Shown: positions 43,769 to 52,616, numbered from the stretch's first letter. The stretch: 64,000 nt of DNA from Bacteroidota bacterium (GCA_005772895.1 SXIH01000024.1:1-64000); one strand, 5' to 3'. Notes: generated from the letters alone by a model not told the origin. Numbers and translations are program-made.

Positions 43769-43939
43769 TTATGAATGCATCGGGCAACGTTTACAACGCT
43801 TTTCCTTTTTATAATTTTTACAACATTTTTTCTTCAACTTTTTACACTCCATCGTTTCCGGATAGAAAGACCATAGATTGCAAGCCATTTCTTCCGTTAT
43901 GGCTTTTTGAATAAAATAGGTATTTGGTTCAGTATTCAT
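43769..43939 (-). CDS. Small Cys-rich protein, 56 residues
   Basis: An ATG at 43939 opens a 56-codon frame on the minus strand. The product has six cysteines in the order C-x11-C-x6-CC-x8-C-x2-C and a very basic C-terminal half (KKLKKKCCKNYKKEKRCKRC). The CCxxYKKxxRCKxCP pattern is familiar from short uncharacterised Bacteroidota proteins. No signal peptide is seen, so it is probably cytosolic; a metal-binding knuckle or nucleic-acid binding is plausible, but neither is proved. It lies 193 bases from the next minus-strand repeat-free gene end and directly downstream of the CotH pair on the same strand. Confidence 0.6.
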   Translation of the reverse strand: MNTEPNTYFIQKAITEEMACNLWSFYPETMECKKLKKKCCKNYKKEKRCKRCPMHS

Positions 43940-43996
43940 TTACCCTACAAAATTGGGCAAATTCAAGGGTCAATTCAATACCTATAATGTGGTATT

Positions 43997-46078
43997 TTAG
44001 TCCATTTTCGTGACCTTTTTCACCAAAAACCCATTATCTGTAGCAATATTCAACAGATACATCCCATTTTTTAAGCTGATCGAATTCAGGTCAATTTCTA
44101 TGGTGTTTTCTCCTTCTGAATAGTCTTTCTTCTCAATTTGTTTCACAACTTTTCCTAATACGTCCGTTAATTCCATTTTTATTGTTTGTGAGCTTGGTAA
44201 ATAAAAACTCATTTTAAATGAATTGGAAAATGGGTTTGGATAAATTGTGAAATTATTTTCAGTAAATATATTTTCGTTTATTCCAACATTGCATGTTCCG
44301 GGTAAATTTGCGTCCATCCACAAAATTCTATCGTTGATCCAATTTTTAATTGCCAATATTTCTCCTGGATAATCTGCCGGAATAGGACTTGGATTTGGCC
44401 AGGTATAGGCGCCTAAAATTGGCCAAGCTGTAAAATGACGGGCTTGTGCTTCATCTAAATACAATGCTAAAGAATCTACATAATTATTTAAAACAGGAAT
44501 ACTCAAAGTTGTTAAACGCAATTCATCCCATCTGCAATGCAACTCAGCAACATATTGTGGATCTTGTAACAACCGTGCCCACCAAAAATTTGGCTGCCAG
44601 CCATCACCGCTACAAACAGATGGGAAATTATAAGCCCAACCTGAAGTTACATCGCCTTGACAATAATCTGCATTCCACCAGGCAAGATTGAAATCCCATG
44701 CCGGACCAGCTTTTAACTTGCCGCCTTTACTTTGTTTGTCTTTGTAAAAAAATGTGCTCAAACGATAACCATCCACATTTTTACTCACTTCATTTAAAAT
44801 AAAATAATCTATGAACGTATTCACGCCAATGTATTTTCTATAACCGTTAATAGGGTCAGCAAAAGTAGAACTCGCCAAAACGTCTTCCACCGTATCAACA
44901 TAAGCCATAATGTAATTTCTTTGTTGAGTAACAATCACTCCATTTTCAGGATACACGTGCACAAAATTGATGGGCGATCCTGTCGGAGAAGGGTAGGGCG
45001 ATGTCCAGTAACTTCCCGGACCATCATCTCTGTCAACTTTAATAATATAGCCACCGGTTAAATCATCTCCGCTTATTTCTGTCGGATCAAGCTTAGGAAC
45101 ATTTATTCTGTTCGAATCGCGTTTTACTTTTTCCATCAAAACATAAATTCCCTGATACTGATTATTAATTACCAATTCACAAAATTGCGTGCGTGATGCA
45201 TAACGACCGGTTTTATTTGCAATGTCATACGTAAGAACATTTCGCATACAGGTTTTATCATCGTAAGGAGCATACAAAATCCAATCGTGTTCTTCAGGCA
45301 TTCCTAGTAAGATTGTATCTTTTTTTATTCCAAGATTATCTCTAGTTTCGAAACCATAACTTTTTTGCGGGAACCAGGATGAACTGGAACCACGTGTTTC
45401 AATTCCTATTTTATTATTGTAATTATTATGTGGGTCGGTCATGTAATTTCGTACACCAAAACCATTGTAAATAATTCCCATTTGTGCGGCCAACTTAGGT
45501 TCGTTTGGAATTGTCATACCGCCTGTATTAACAACTACAATAGGTAAGTTGGAAGAAGTAAAGTTAAACGGAAGAGCAGGAGTGTTTCCAAATGTAATAC
45601 TCCAGTCAATTAAATTTCCGGCATCCGCTCCGTAAGTATCTTCAATCAATAATTTCCAAACACCATTTGCATTTTGTCCGTTATTGAAAGCACCAATAAA
45701 TCCTTGCGGACGAAAGGTTCCTGTAAACGGAGCATTTTCAGTTACAATAGAATTTGCTGCAAAAGCATTTAAACAAGTATTGGTATAATTGTCTCCGTCA
45801 CTACCATTCGCAATTGATAAATCCACAATAGTTCCATCAGGCGATTGCAATGAAATATTTAAATCGGCATCCCAAGTATGTGTAATGTTAAAACAAATTG
45901 TTTCTATTCCGAAAATAGTATCAATGGTTGCCGGACTCAATCCTGAAACTGTCATCGGAAAATTTACCATCGGTCCGCCATCAGGAATCGGTCCGCCAGC
46001 AGTACTTGTATACGTTTGTCCAAAAGTTGGAACTGAAATAATTGTAAAAAAGAATAATATTATTTTTTGCATAATCAT
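43997..46078 (-). CDS. Secreted P-domain / CotH-kinase protein with T9SS type A tail, copy 2
   Basis: 693 residues: a signal peptide (to about 20), an N-terminal proprotein-convertase P domain (about 35-175, with CFNITHTWDADLNISLQSP and GVWKLLIEDTYGADAGNL), a CotH-type protein kinase-like domain (about 190-590, with GYIIKVDRDDG and PAWDFNLAWWNADYC), and a C-terminal type A sorting domain (IYPNPFSNSFKM, LTDVLGKVVKQ, NGMYLLNIAT). CotH enzymes phosphorylate proteins in spore coats and elsewhere; surface-exported ones are little studied. Its start overlaps the stop of copy 1 by 4 bases (ATGA), so the two are coupled. Confidence 0.87.
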   Translation of the reverse strand: MIMQKIILFFFTIISVPTFGQTYTSTAGGPIPDGGPMVNFPMTVSGLSPATIDTIFGIETICFNITHTWDADLNISLQSPDGTIVDLSIANGSDGDNYTNTCLNAFAANSIVTENAPFTGTFRPQGFIGAFNNGQNANGVWKLLIEDTYGADAGNLIDWSITFGNTPALPFNFTSSNLPIVVVNTGGMTIPNEPKLAAQMGIIYNGFGVRNYMTDPHNNYNNKIGIETRGSSSSWFPQKSYGFETRDNLGIKKDTILLGMPEEHDWILYAPYDDKTCMRNVLTYDIANKTGRYASRTQFCELVINNQYQGIYVLMEKVKRDSNRINVPKLDPTEISGDDLTGGYIIKVDRDDGPGSYWTSPYPSPTGSPINFVHVYPENGVIVTQQRNYIMAYVDTVEDVLASSTFADPINGYRKYIGVNTFIDYFILNEVSKNVDGYRLSTFFYKDKQSKGGKLKAGPAWDFNLAWWNADYCQGDVTSGWAYNFPSVCSGDGWQPNFWWARLLQDPQYVAELHCRWDELRLTTLSIPVLNNYVDSLALYLDEAQARHFTAWPILGAYTWPNPSPIPADYPGEILAIKNWINDRILWMDANLPGTCNVGINENIFTENNFTIYPNPFSNSFKMSFYLPSSQTIKMELTDVLGKVVKQIEKKDYSEGENTIEIDLNSISLKNGMYLLNIATDNGFLVKKVTKMD

Positions 46079-48129
46079 TGTGAAATTAATTTTCCTGTGG
46101 CAATAATTTTCTCTGAAGTTTTTAATTGATAAAAATACATTCCGGGATTCATTGCATCATTGTTAATAGTAATTGAGTTTTTCCCATTCGGAATAAATAA
46201 TGTTTTTATTTTTTTACCAAGCATGTCGTAAATTTCTAATTCTTTTTCTGAAGCATGCTCATAAGTAAAAGTGAAAGTTGTACTTGATGAAAACGGATTA
46301 GGAAAAATTTTCACATTCGCTTTTTCTGAATTGTATTCCGGTGCCGAAAGGTTCCAGCACAGACTAGGCAAATTTACATCCATCCATTGAGAGCGTGCCT
46401 GAAACCACCATTTTAAATAATCAACTTCTTCCTGATAGTTGGCGCCAATAAAATAATTCCAGTTTACATAAGTTCCCATAATCGGCCACAAAGTAAAATT
46501 TCTCTGTTGCGATTCGTTGAGATATAAAGCTATGGAATCAATCCAAATATTAATTGAATCGGTATCTAAAATTCCCATTCTCAATTCTGTCCAGCGACAT
46601 TTCACTTGGTTTGCATAAGCTGTATCTTGTAGCAAACGAGGCCACCAGTTGGGTGGTTCTGAAGTAAAGGTCGGACAAACAGTTGCAAAATTATATTGCC
46701 ATCCTGTTGTATCAAAAGCATCACAATAATCTGCGTTGCCATACGAAAGATTAAAATCCCACATCGGTCCGCAACTTAATTTTCCTCCTTTGCTGTCTTT
46801 ATCTTTATACATAAAACTGCTGGAGCGATAACCATCCACTGTTCTGCCTAATTCCTGCATAAGAAAAAAATCAACGAATGAACCTGTATTAATGTATGCT
46901 CTAAAACCCGTTGTTAAATCCGAAAAGGTTGGACCGTAAACTACATTTTCAAAAGTGGTCACATAATTTTTTATATAATTTAATTGTGGTACTGTCAGCT
47001 CAATGTCTTCCGGATCGTGATAAAGAAATTTTACTTTTGGTTGGTAAGGCGAAGTCCATGTAGTAGAACTGCTTCCTGTTACTTTATCTACTTTAATAAT
47101 GTATCCGCCCGTTAAAGAATCTCCTGCATTATCATCCAAATCTAATTTTGCAATATCCACTCTGTTTTTATCACGCTTCACTCTTTCAAGCAATGTATAA
47201 ACTCCCATGTACTGATTGTTTATCACCAATTCGCAATAAACATAACGTGGCGAATAAGGTTGCATTTTCGAAAACAAGTTGTAAGTGATTTCATTTCTCA
47301 TCAATGTTTTATCCGGATAAGCGCCATACAAAATCCAATCGTTTTCACTTGGCATTCCTAATAATGAAACATTTACTTTTGCACCAAGTGCATCTCTTGT
47401 TTCTACTCCGTACGATTTTTTTGGATATTGTTGTGATGTAGAACCTCTTATTTCAATGGCAATTTTTCCATTGTAATTATTAAAAGTATCTGTCATATAA
47501 TTTCTAACGCCAACACCATTGTAAATAATTCCCATGTCGCATGTAATTTTCGGATCATCAGCAATCGTTTGTCCCAAAGTATTTAAAACAACAATTGGAA
47601 GATTAGAAGAATAAAACGGAAATGGTTTTGAAGGTGTATTTCCGAAAGTGATATTCCAACTGATAAGGTTGCCGATATCGCCAAATGAATTATCGTTGAT
47701 TAATAAATTCCAAACTCCGTTACCTGCTTGTCCGTTATTTAATGAACCAATATAACCTTGCGGACGAAAGGTTCCGGTAAACGGAGGAAATCCCAAGACA
47801 ATGGAAGTAGCAGCGAATCCATTAAAACAAGTATTGGTATAATCCGAACCGCCCCATCCATTGGAAACAGAAAGGTCAACAATGTTTCCATCAGGCGCCT
47901 GAATGGCAATTTGCAAGTCGGAAGCCCAGCTGTGACTGATATTAATACAAATACTTTCTAAACCGAAAATGGTATCAATAGTTGTAGGAGAAAGTCCGGA
48001 AACGGTTATAGGAAAAGCAACCTGCGGACCGCCATCAGGAATAGAACCACCCGCAGCACTTGAATAAGTTTGTGCTTTTGAAAGGAATATCGAGAATACT
48101 AAAATAGTTAGCAGGTAAATCTTTCTCAT
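46075..48129 (-). CDS. Secreted P-domain / CotH-kinase protein with T9SS type A tail, copy 1
   Basis: 684 residues with the same plan as its neighbour: signal peptide, P domain (CINISHSWASDLQIAIQAP, GVWNLLINDNSFGDIGNL), CotH domain (GYIIKVDKVTG, GPMWDFNLSYGNADYCDA), and a type A T9SS tail (IFPNPFSSSTTFTF, YDMLGKKIKTL, PGMYFYQLKTSEK). The pair arose by tandem duplication and has diverged widely. It is the first gene of this two-gene operon. P domains normally follow subtilase domains; here they are at the N-terminus of a kinase-like protein. Confidence 0.87.
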   Translation of the reverse strand: MRKIYLLTILVFSIFLSKAQTYSSAAGGSIPDGGPQVAFPITVSGLSPTTIDTIFGLESICINISHSWASDLQIAIQAPDGNIVDLSVSNGWGGSDYTNTCFNGFAATSIVLGFPPFTGTFRPQGYIGSLNNGQAGNGVWNLLINDNSFGDIGNLISWNITFGNTPSKPFPFYSSNLPIVVLNTLGQTIADDPKITCDMGIIYNGVGVRNYMTDTFNNYNGKIAIEIRGSTSQQYPKKSYGVETRDALGAKVNVSLLGMPSENDWILYGAYPDKTLMRNEITYNLFSKMQPYSPRYVYCELVINNQYMGVYTLLERVKRDKNRVDIAKLDLDDNAGDSLTGGYIIKVDKVTGSSSTTWTSPYQPKVKFLYHDPEDIELTVPQLNYIKNYVTTFENVVYGPTFSDLTTGFRAYINTGSFVDFFLMQELGRTVDGYRSSSFMYKDKDSKGGKLSCGPMWDFNLSYGNADYCDAFDTTGWQYNFATVCPTFTSEPPNWWPRLLQDTAYANQVKCRWTELRMGILDTDSINIWIDSIALYLNESQQRNFTLWPIMGTYVNWNYFIGANYQEEVDYLKWWFQARSQWMDVNLPSLCWNLSAPEYNSEKANVKIFPNPFSSSTTFTFTYEHASEKELEIYDMLGKKIKTLFIPNGKNSITINNDAMNPGMYFYQLKTSEKIIATGKLISQ

Positions 48130-48208
48130 TTACTTAATTTTACACTAATGTAAGATTAAATTAACAGATATTCAAGAGTTTTTGGATAGCTGAATTCAGT
48201 TAAAAGAG

Positions 48209-48246
48209 TTTGAAATTTAAAACTAATTGCTTACCTTTGGCGTAAG
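48209..48246 (+). promoter_or_regulatory. Consensus promoter and operator-like repeat for higBA
   Basis: TTTG at 48209-48212 and TACCTTTG at 48232-48239 are separated by exactly 19 bases, a perfect TTTG-N19-TAnnTTTG promoter. CTTAC and GTAAG (48230-48246) form an inverted repeat over the -7 box, a typical site for antitoxin repression. The toxin ATG is at 48264. Confidence 0.8.
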
Positions 48247-48263
48247 TAACGTAAAACGGCAGT

Positions 48264-48545
48264 ATGATTCTATCATTTGGCGACAAAGACACAAAGAAGA
48301 TTTGGGAAGGCGAGCGAATAAAAGGTTTGTCGACTGAAATACAGGAAATGGCCAGAAGAAAGCTGAGAATGTTGAATAACTCACAGAATTTGGCTGACTT
48401 GCAAATTCCGCCTTCAAACCGATTGGAAAAATTGAAAGGAAATTTCAAAGAATTTTATTCAATCAGAATTAACAATCAGTGGCGAATAATTTTTAAGTGG
48501 AATAACGGAAATGCAGATCAAGTTGAAATAATAGACTATCACTAA
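48264..48545 (+). CDS. higB: Type II toxin, HigB/RelE family
   Basis: 93 residues starting MILSFGDKDTKKIWEGERIK with the HigB pattern and ending SIRINNQWRIIFKWNNGN. The QWRIIF strand with its basic residues is the mRNA-cleaving RelE-fold face. These toxins cut mRNA on the ribosome when their antitoxin is lost. The toxin comes before the antitoxin, as is usual for higBA. It starts 25 bases after the perfect promoter box. Confidence 0.93.
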   Translation: MILSFGDKDTKKIWEGERIKGLSTEIQEMARRKLRMLNNSQNLADLQIPPSNRLEKLKGNFKEFYSIRINNQWRIIFKWNNGNADQVEIIDYH

Positions 48546-48555
48546 ACGAACGAAA

Positions 48556-48855
48556 ATGAAGAAACTAAAAAACATACATCCCGGAGAAATTCTTAATGAA
48601 GAATTTTTATTGCCATTGGAAATCTCTGCGTACAAACTTTCCAAAGATATTGGTATTCCTCAAACACGTGTTTCTGCAATCATAAAAGGGAACAGACGAA
48701 TAACTGCGGATACTGCACTTCGACTATCGAAATATTTCGGGAACTCCGCTAAATTTTGGCTCGGACTTCAGGATGACTTTGATATTGAAGAAGAAGTAAA
48801 TCAAAAAAAAGCAGAATTGAATGCAATTAAACAATGTACGCAAAACGCAGCGTAA
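48556..48855 (+). CDS. higA: Antitoxin, HigA family (HTH XRE)
   Basis: 99 residues with the HigA start IHPGEILNEEFLLPLEIS, a helix-turn-helix (AYKLSKDIGIPQTRVSAIIKG) and RRITADTALRLSKYFGNS as its last helix. It binds HigB and the promoter operator. It is 10 bases downstream of higB and 15 bases upstream of recJ, leaving little room for a recJ promoter. Confidence 0.94.
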   Translation: MKKLKNIHPGEILNEEFLLPLEISAYKLSKDIGIPQTRVSAIIKGNRRITADTALRLSKYFGNSAKFWLGLQDDFDIEEEVNQKKAELNAIKQCTQNAA

Positions 48856-48870
48856 AGAAGATAAAAGAAT

Positions 48871-50592
48871 ATGGAGAAAAGATGGAGCATAAATTCAAGT
48901 GCTGATGAGAAAGTTGTAAATCAACTAGCAGAAGAATTGAAAATTGAAAAAGTGTTGGCGAATTTATTGGTGCAACGTGATATTAAAACCTATGACGAGG
49001 CAAAAAAATTTTTCCGGCCTTCTTTAGATAATCTGCATGATCCTTTTTTAATGAAGGACATGGATGTAGCTATTGCCCGTTTGGAAAAAGCAATTTCCAA
49101 CAAAGAAAAAATTCTGGTGTTTGGTGATTATGATGTGGACGGAACAACAGCTGTTGCACTTGTGTATTCGTTTTTGAAAACTTTACCTGAGTCAGAAGGC
49201 CTTGCGGATTATTACATTCCCGACAGATATACCGAAGGTTACGGAATTTCTTTCATGGGAATTGATTTCGCGAAAGAAAATAATTTCTCATTAATCATTG
49301 CACTCGATTGCGGAATAAAAGCAATTGATAAAGTGGATTATGCCAATGAACGCAACATCGATTTTATAATTTGCGATCACCATCGTCCGGGCGACACACT
49401 TCCAAAAGCTGTTGCAATTTTAGATCCTAAGCGTAACGACTGCAGTTATCCTTTTGACGAATTATGTGGCTGCGGAGTTGGATTTAAATTGGTGCAAGCC
49501 TACGCACAAAAAAATAATATTTCTTTCGAAGAACTTATTCAATACCTTGATTTAACTGCCATTTCCATCGCTTCGGATTTGGTTCCGATTGTTGATGAAA
49601 ACCGTGCTTTGTGTTATTTTGGATTGGAGCAGATAAATAGAAATCCACGCAAAGGAATAAAAGCAATTTTAGAATTGGCGAACATCAAAAAAGAAGTAAC
49701 GATGAACGAATTGGTGTTCACCGTTGGTCCGCGTATAAATGCAGCAGGAAGAATTGAGACAGGAAGAAATGCGGTTGCACTTTTGGTTTCCGATAATCAT
49801 GCCGATGCAAAAACATCCGGAATAAATATCAATACTTCGAATACCGAACGCAGAGCATTGGATGTAAGCATCACACAACACGCTTTCAGTATGATTGATG
49901 AAAGTGAAGAATTAATCAAACGTAAATCAACCGTATTGTTTCATCCCGATTGGCACAAAGGTGTGATTGGCATTGTGGCTTCTCGTTTAACGGAAAGATA
50001 TTACCGCCCGACCATTGTTCTTACGGAGTCGAATGGAATGGCAACTGGTTCTGCACGTTCTGTAAAAGATTTTGATGTATACGATGCCATTGAAGCCTGT
50101 TCCGATTTGTTGGAACAATTTGGCGGGCATAAATATGCAGCCGGACTTTCTATGAAATTAGAAAACCTTGCAGCCTTCCAACAAAAATTTGAAGAAGTAG
50201 TTTCTGCAACCATAAAAGATTACATGCTGGTTCCTGAAATTGCCATTGATGCAGAATTAAAATTATCCGACATCACACCAAAATTTTTCCGAATCTTAAA
50301 ACAGTTCGAACCATTTGGTCCAGGAAATATGTCGCCAGTTTTCATGAGTAAGAACCTTGTCGACAAAGGTTATGTGCGTATTGTAGGAAACAACCATTTG
50401 AAAATGGATATTCAATCTGCCGAAAATCCAAAAGAGACATTTTCAGCAATTGCTTTTTCTCAGGGACAGCATTTTGATGATGTGCTTCGCAAAAAAACAT
50501 TCAGTGCTTGTTATGCGGTTGAAGAAAATGAGTTTAATGGAAATGTGTCGCTTCAATTGAATGTGAAGGATATGAAGGTGGATAATCAATAA
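48871..50592 (+). CDS. recJ: Single-stranded-DNA-specific exonuclease RecJ
   Basis: 573-residue 5'-3' single-strand exonuclease used in recombination and mismatch repair. The DHH phosphoesterase core has the metal sites FGDYDVDGTTAVAL near 90, DCGIKAID near 148 and CDHHRPGDT near 170; the DHHA1 domain has GVGFKLVQA and GGHKYAAGLSMK near 415-427; an OB-fold domain forms the C-terminus. Its last 22 codons (EENEFNGNVSLQLNVKDMK) recur in diverged form at 51796-51865. It probably shares the higBA transcript. Confidence 0.96.
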   Translation: MEKRWSINSSADEKVVNQLAEELKIEKVLANLLVQRDIKTYDEAKKFFRPSLDNLHDPFLMKDMDVAIARLEKAISNKEKILVFGDYDVDGTTAVALVYSFLKTLPESEGLADYYIPDRYTEGYGISFMGIDFAKENNFSLIIALDCGIKAIDKVDYANERNIDFIICDHHRPGDTLPKAVAILDPKRNDCSYPFDELCGCGVGFKLVQAYAQKNNISFEELIQYLDLTAISIASDLVPIVDENRALCYFGLEQINRNPRKGIKAILELANIKKEVTMNELVFTVGPRINAAGRIETGRNAVALLVSDNHADAKTSGININTSNTERRALDVSITQHAFSMIDESEELIKRKSTVLFHPDWHKGVIGIVASRLTERYYRPTIVLTESNGMATGSARSVKDFDVYDAIEACSDLLEQFGGHKYAAGLSMKLENLAAFQQKFEEVVSATIKDYMLVPEIAIDAELKLSDITPKFFRILKQFEPFGPGNMSPVFMSKNLVDKGYVRIVGNNHLKMDIQSAENPKETFSAIAFSQGQHFDDVLRKKTFSACYAVEENEFNGNVSLQLNVKDMKVDNQ

Positions 50593-50635
50593 TATTTTGT
50601 AGATTAAAAGTTTAAAAAAGATGGATAAAGACATC

Positions 50636-51640
50636 ATGCCGCAATCAAATGATATAATATTTTATTCATCACCCGATGGTGATGTAAGAGTAGAAGTGTT
50701 TTTTCAAGAAGAAACATTTTGGTTAAGCCAAAAGAAAATTGGAGAGCTATTTGGCAAATCGAAAGCCACTATTAGCGAACATTTAAAAAACATTTTCGAA
50801 ACAGAAGAATTAAACGAAAAATCAGTTGTTCGGAAAATCCGAACAACTGCCGAAGATGGCAAATTATATCACACTAATTTTTACAACCTTGACGCAATTA
50901 TTGCAGTTGGATACCGTGTAAACAGTTTTCAGGCAACACAATTTCGTATTTGGGCAACTAAAACGTTGAGGGAATTTATTATTAAAGGTTTTGTATTGGA
51001 TGATGAACGTCTGAAACAAGGCAAACGCTTTGGTAAAGATTATTTTGACGAATTACTTGAACGTATCCGCGAAATTCGTGCAAGTGAAAGACGTTTTTAT
51101 TTGAAAATAACCGACATTTATGAGCAATGTAGTATAGATTATAAAAAAGACGCTGAGATAACACAAACATTTTTTAAAACAGTTCAAAATAAATTGCATT
51201 GGGCAACGACTGGTAAGACTGCTGCACAAATAATTTCAGAACGAGCAAGTTCTATAAAGCCTAATATGGGTTTGCAGACTTGGAAGAATGCACCCAAAGG
51301 AAAAGTTTTAAAAACCGATGTTTCTATTGCTAAGAATTATTTAATTGAAAAGGAAATTAAAGAACTGGAACGCGTTGTAACTATGTATTTAGATTATGCG
51401 GAAAATCAAGCGGCAAGGCAAATACCAATGAAAATGACAGAGTGGATTACAAAACTTGATGCTTTTTTACAGTTCAATGAATATCAAATATTAAAAGACG
51501 CAGGTAATGTGAAACATGAAGTAGCAAAGCAATTAGCTGAAAATGAGTATGAAAAATTTAGAATAACTCAAGATAAGAATTTTGAAAGTGATTTTGAAAG
51601 TGAAACAAGAAAAATCTCGGACAAGAAAAAGAAAAAATAA
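50636..51640 (+). CDS. rhuM: RhuM-family protein
   Basis: 334 residues from the ATG at 50636 (or 339 from 50621). It matches the RhuM (virulence RhuM / COG3943) family: IIFYSSPDGDVRVEVFF at the start, an HTH-like TFWLSQKKIGELFGKSKATISEHL near 20-45, the marker YNLDAIIAVGYRVNSFQATQFRIWA near 85-110 and DDERLKQGKRF near 125. These are accessory genes often found in defence or mobile islands; some carry toxin-like roles, unproved. The C-terminus ends in a Lys-rich run (SDKKKKK). It has been inserted between recJ and a chimeric antitoxin remnant. Confidence 0.85.
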   Translation: MPQSNDIIFYSSPDGDVRVEVFFQEETFWLSQKKIGELFGKSKATISEHLKNIFETEELNEKSVVRKIRTTAEDGKLYHTNFYNLDAIIAVGYRVNSFQATQFRIWATKTLREFIIKGFVLDDERLKQGKRFGKDYFDELLERIREIRASERRFYLKITDIYEQCSIDYKKDAEITQTFFKTVQNKLHWATTGKTAAQIISERASSIKPNMGLQTWKNAPKGKVLKTDVSIAKNYLIEKEIKELERVVTMYLDYAENQAARQIPMKMTEWITKLDAFLQFNEYQILKDAGNVKHEVAKQLAENEYEKFRITQDKNFESDFESETRKISDKKKKK

Positions 51641-51658
51641 TCGCAGAGTTGAAGCAAT

Positions 51659-51865
51659 ATGAAAAAGAAAAGCACAAATAAAAATTTAACATCCTTCTCC
51701 GACCATTTGGACAAAGAATATGGAAGACACGGAACCAAAAAGAGAGAAAAATTCGAAGAAGGGTTTGAAGCATTTAAACTTGGTGTTATGGCAAACAAAG
51801 AAAACGAAAACAATGGGAATGTTTCTTTGCAGATGAATGTGAAGGATATGAAGATGGAGAAATAG
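51659..51865 (+). pseudogene. Chimeric ORF: truncated XRE antitoxin joined to a copy of the recJ 3' end
   Basis: A 68-residue frame. Its first part (SDHLDKEYGRHGTKKREKF then EEGFEAFKLGVM) matches the N-terminal segment of XRE-type antitoxins of Bacteroidota, where a helix-turn-helix normally follows. Instead, from about base 51796, the frame reads ENENNGNVSLQMNVKDMKMEK, a close copy of the RecJ C-terminus. The HTH is therefore gone. I read it as a broken antitoxin made by recombination; whether a product is made is unknown. Confidence 0.72.
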
Positions 51866-51866
51866 A

Positions 51867-52151
51867 ATGGAAAATGGTTTAAATATTACAGCAATACTTT
51901 CTGGAATAACTTTTCCAGTATTTGTTTTTGCATTTATAATGCATTATAGATTATTAATAAGGTTAAATATTATCAATAATAGTGTTATGAAAGAAGAAAA
52001 ATATTCATTTAGAGAGCTAAAAAAAATAAAAAAACAATCGGTGAATTCCGAAGAGATAAAAATTATTGATAAAATAATTTTTTATGGAAGATTGAAAAAT
52101 ATATTTTTTGTTCCAATAATATATTTTTTAGTCTCTTTGTTTGTAAGGTAA
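51867..52151 (+). CDS. Small membrane protein of unknown function
   Basis: 94 residues with an N-terminal membrane segment (ITAILSGITFPVFVFAFIM), a charged middle (KEEKYSFRELKKIKKQ) and a second membrane segment (IFFVPIIYFLVSLFV). Both ends are thus in the membrane with the loop on one side. I do not recognise the family. It begins one base after the chimeric ORF stop and lies in the very AT-rich accessory stretch next to dnaG; it may be part of an incoming segment. Confidence 0.5.
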   Translation: MENGLNITAILSGITFPVFVFAFIMHYRLLIRLNIINNSVMKEEKYSFRELKKIKKQSVNSEEIKIIDKIIFYGRLKNIFFVPIIYFLVSLFVR

Positions 52152-52208
52152 ATTGAGTATAGAAAATATTTTTTTACAGATGAAGGTAAAGATCTATATT
52201 GACATTGG

Positions 52209-52616
52209 ATGACAAAAAATGAACTAATAGAATTGCTTTTCGAAGCATATAAGAATGGATCTCTCGTGACCCCAAAACATAATCCCAAAGAGCTTTCGAA
52301 GGTTATGCCTAAATTCAGAACGGTTATTTCTGATGAGGTATATGACAATCTTTATCATTGTTTAGAAACAGGAATCGAGAAAATATATGAATATCAAAAT
52401 AGCAAAGGAGCCTACTATGAAATTTGTCTTAACTCAAAATATGAATTCGCATCTTCTGGTGTTCATGAGTATTGTCCTTTCCCTTTTGAGGGTTATAATA
52501 GAATAATTGCTGTATATGGAGAAAAGCGAAAGTGGCATATTTTCGGAGAAACAAGTACTAAAATTGAAGAGAAAATTAAAATAGGAGAACTAATCAATAA
52601 GGTTGAATTAGTGTGA
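52209..52616 (+). CDS. Hypothetical protein of the accessory stretch
   Basis: 135 residues, no signal or membrane segment. It starts MTKNELIELLFEAYKNGS and includes EVYDNLYHCLETGIEKIY, GAYYEICLNSKYEFASSG and GYNRIIAVYGEKRKWHIFGE. I do not recognise it; the small, mixed alpha/beta character is like many immunity-type or accessory proteins, but that is a guess. It is convergent with dnaG, 17 bases from its stop. Confidence 0.55.
   Translation: MTKNELIELLFEAYKNGSLVTPKHNPKELSKVMPKFRTVISDEVYDNLYHCLETGIEKIYEYQNSKGAYYEICLNSKYEFASSGVHEYCPFPFEGYNRIIAVYGEKRKWHIFGETSTKIEEKIKIGELINKVELV

Noticed and set aside
52209..52616. SMI1/KNR4-type immunity protein
   Set aside because: The overall size fits, but I cannot see the family's conserved motifs; left as hypothetical.
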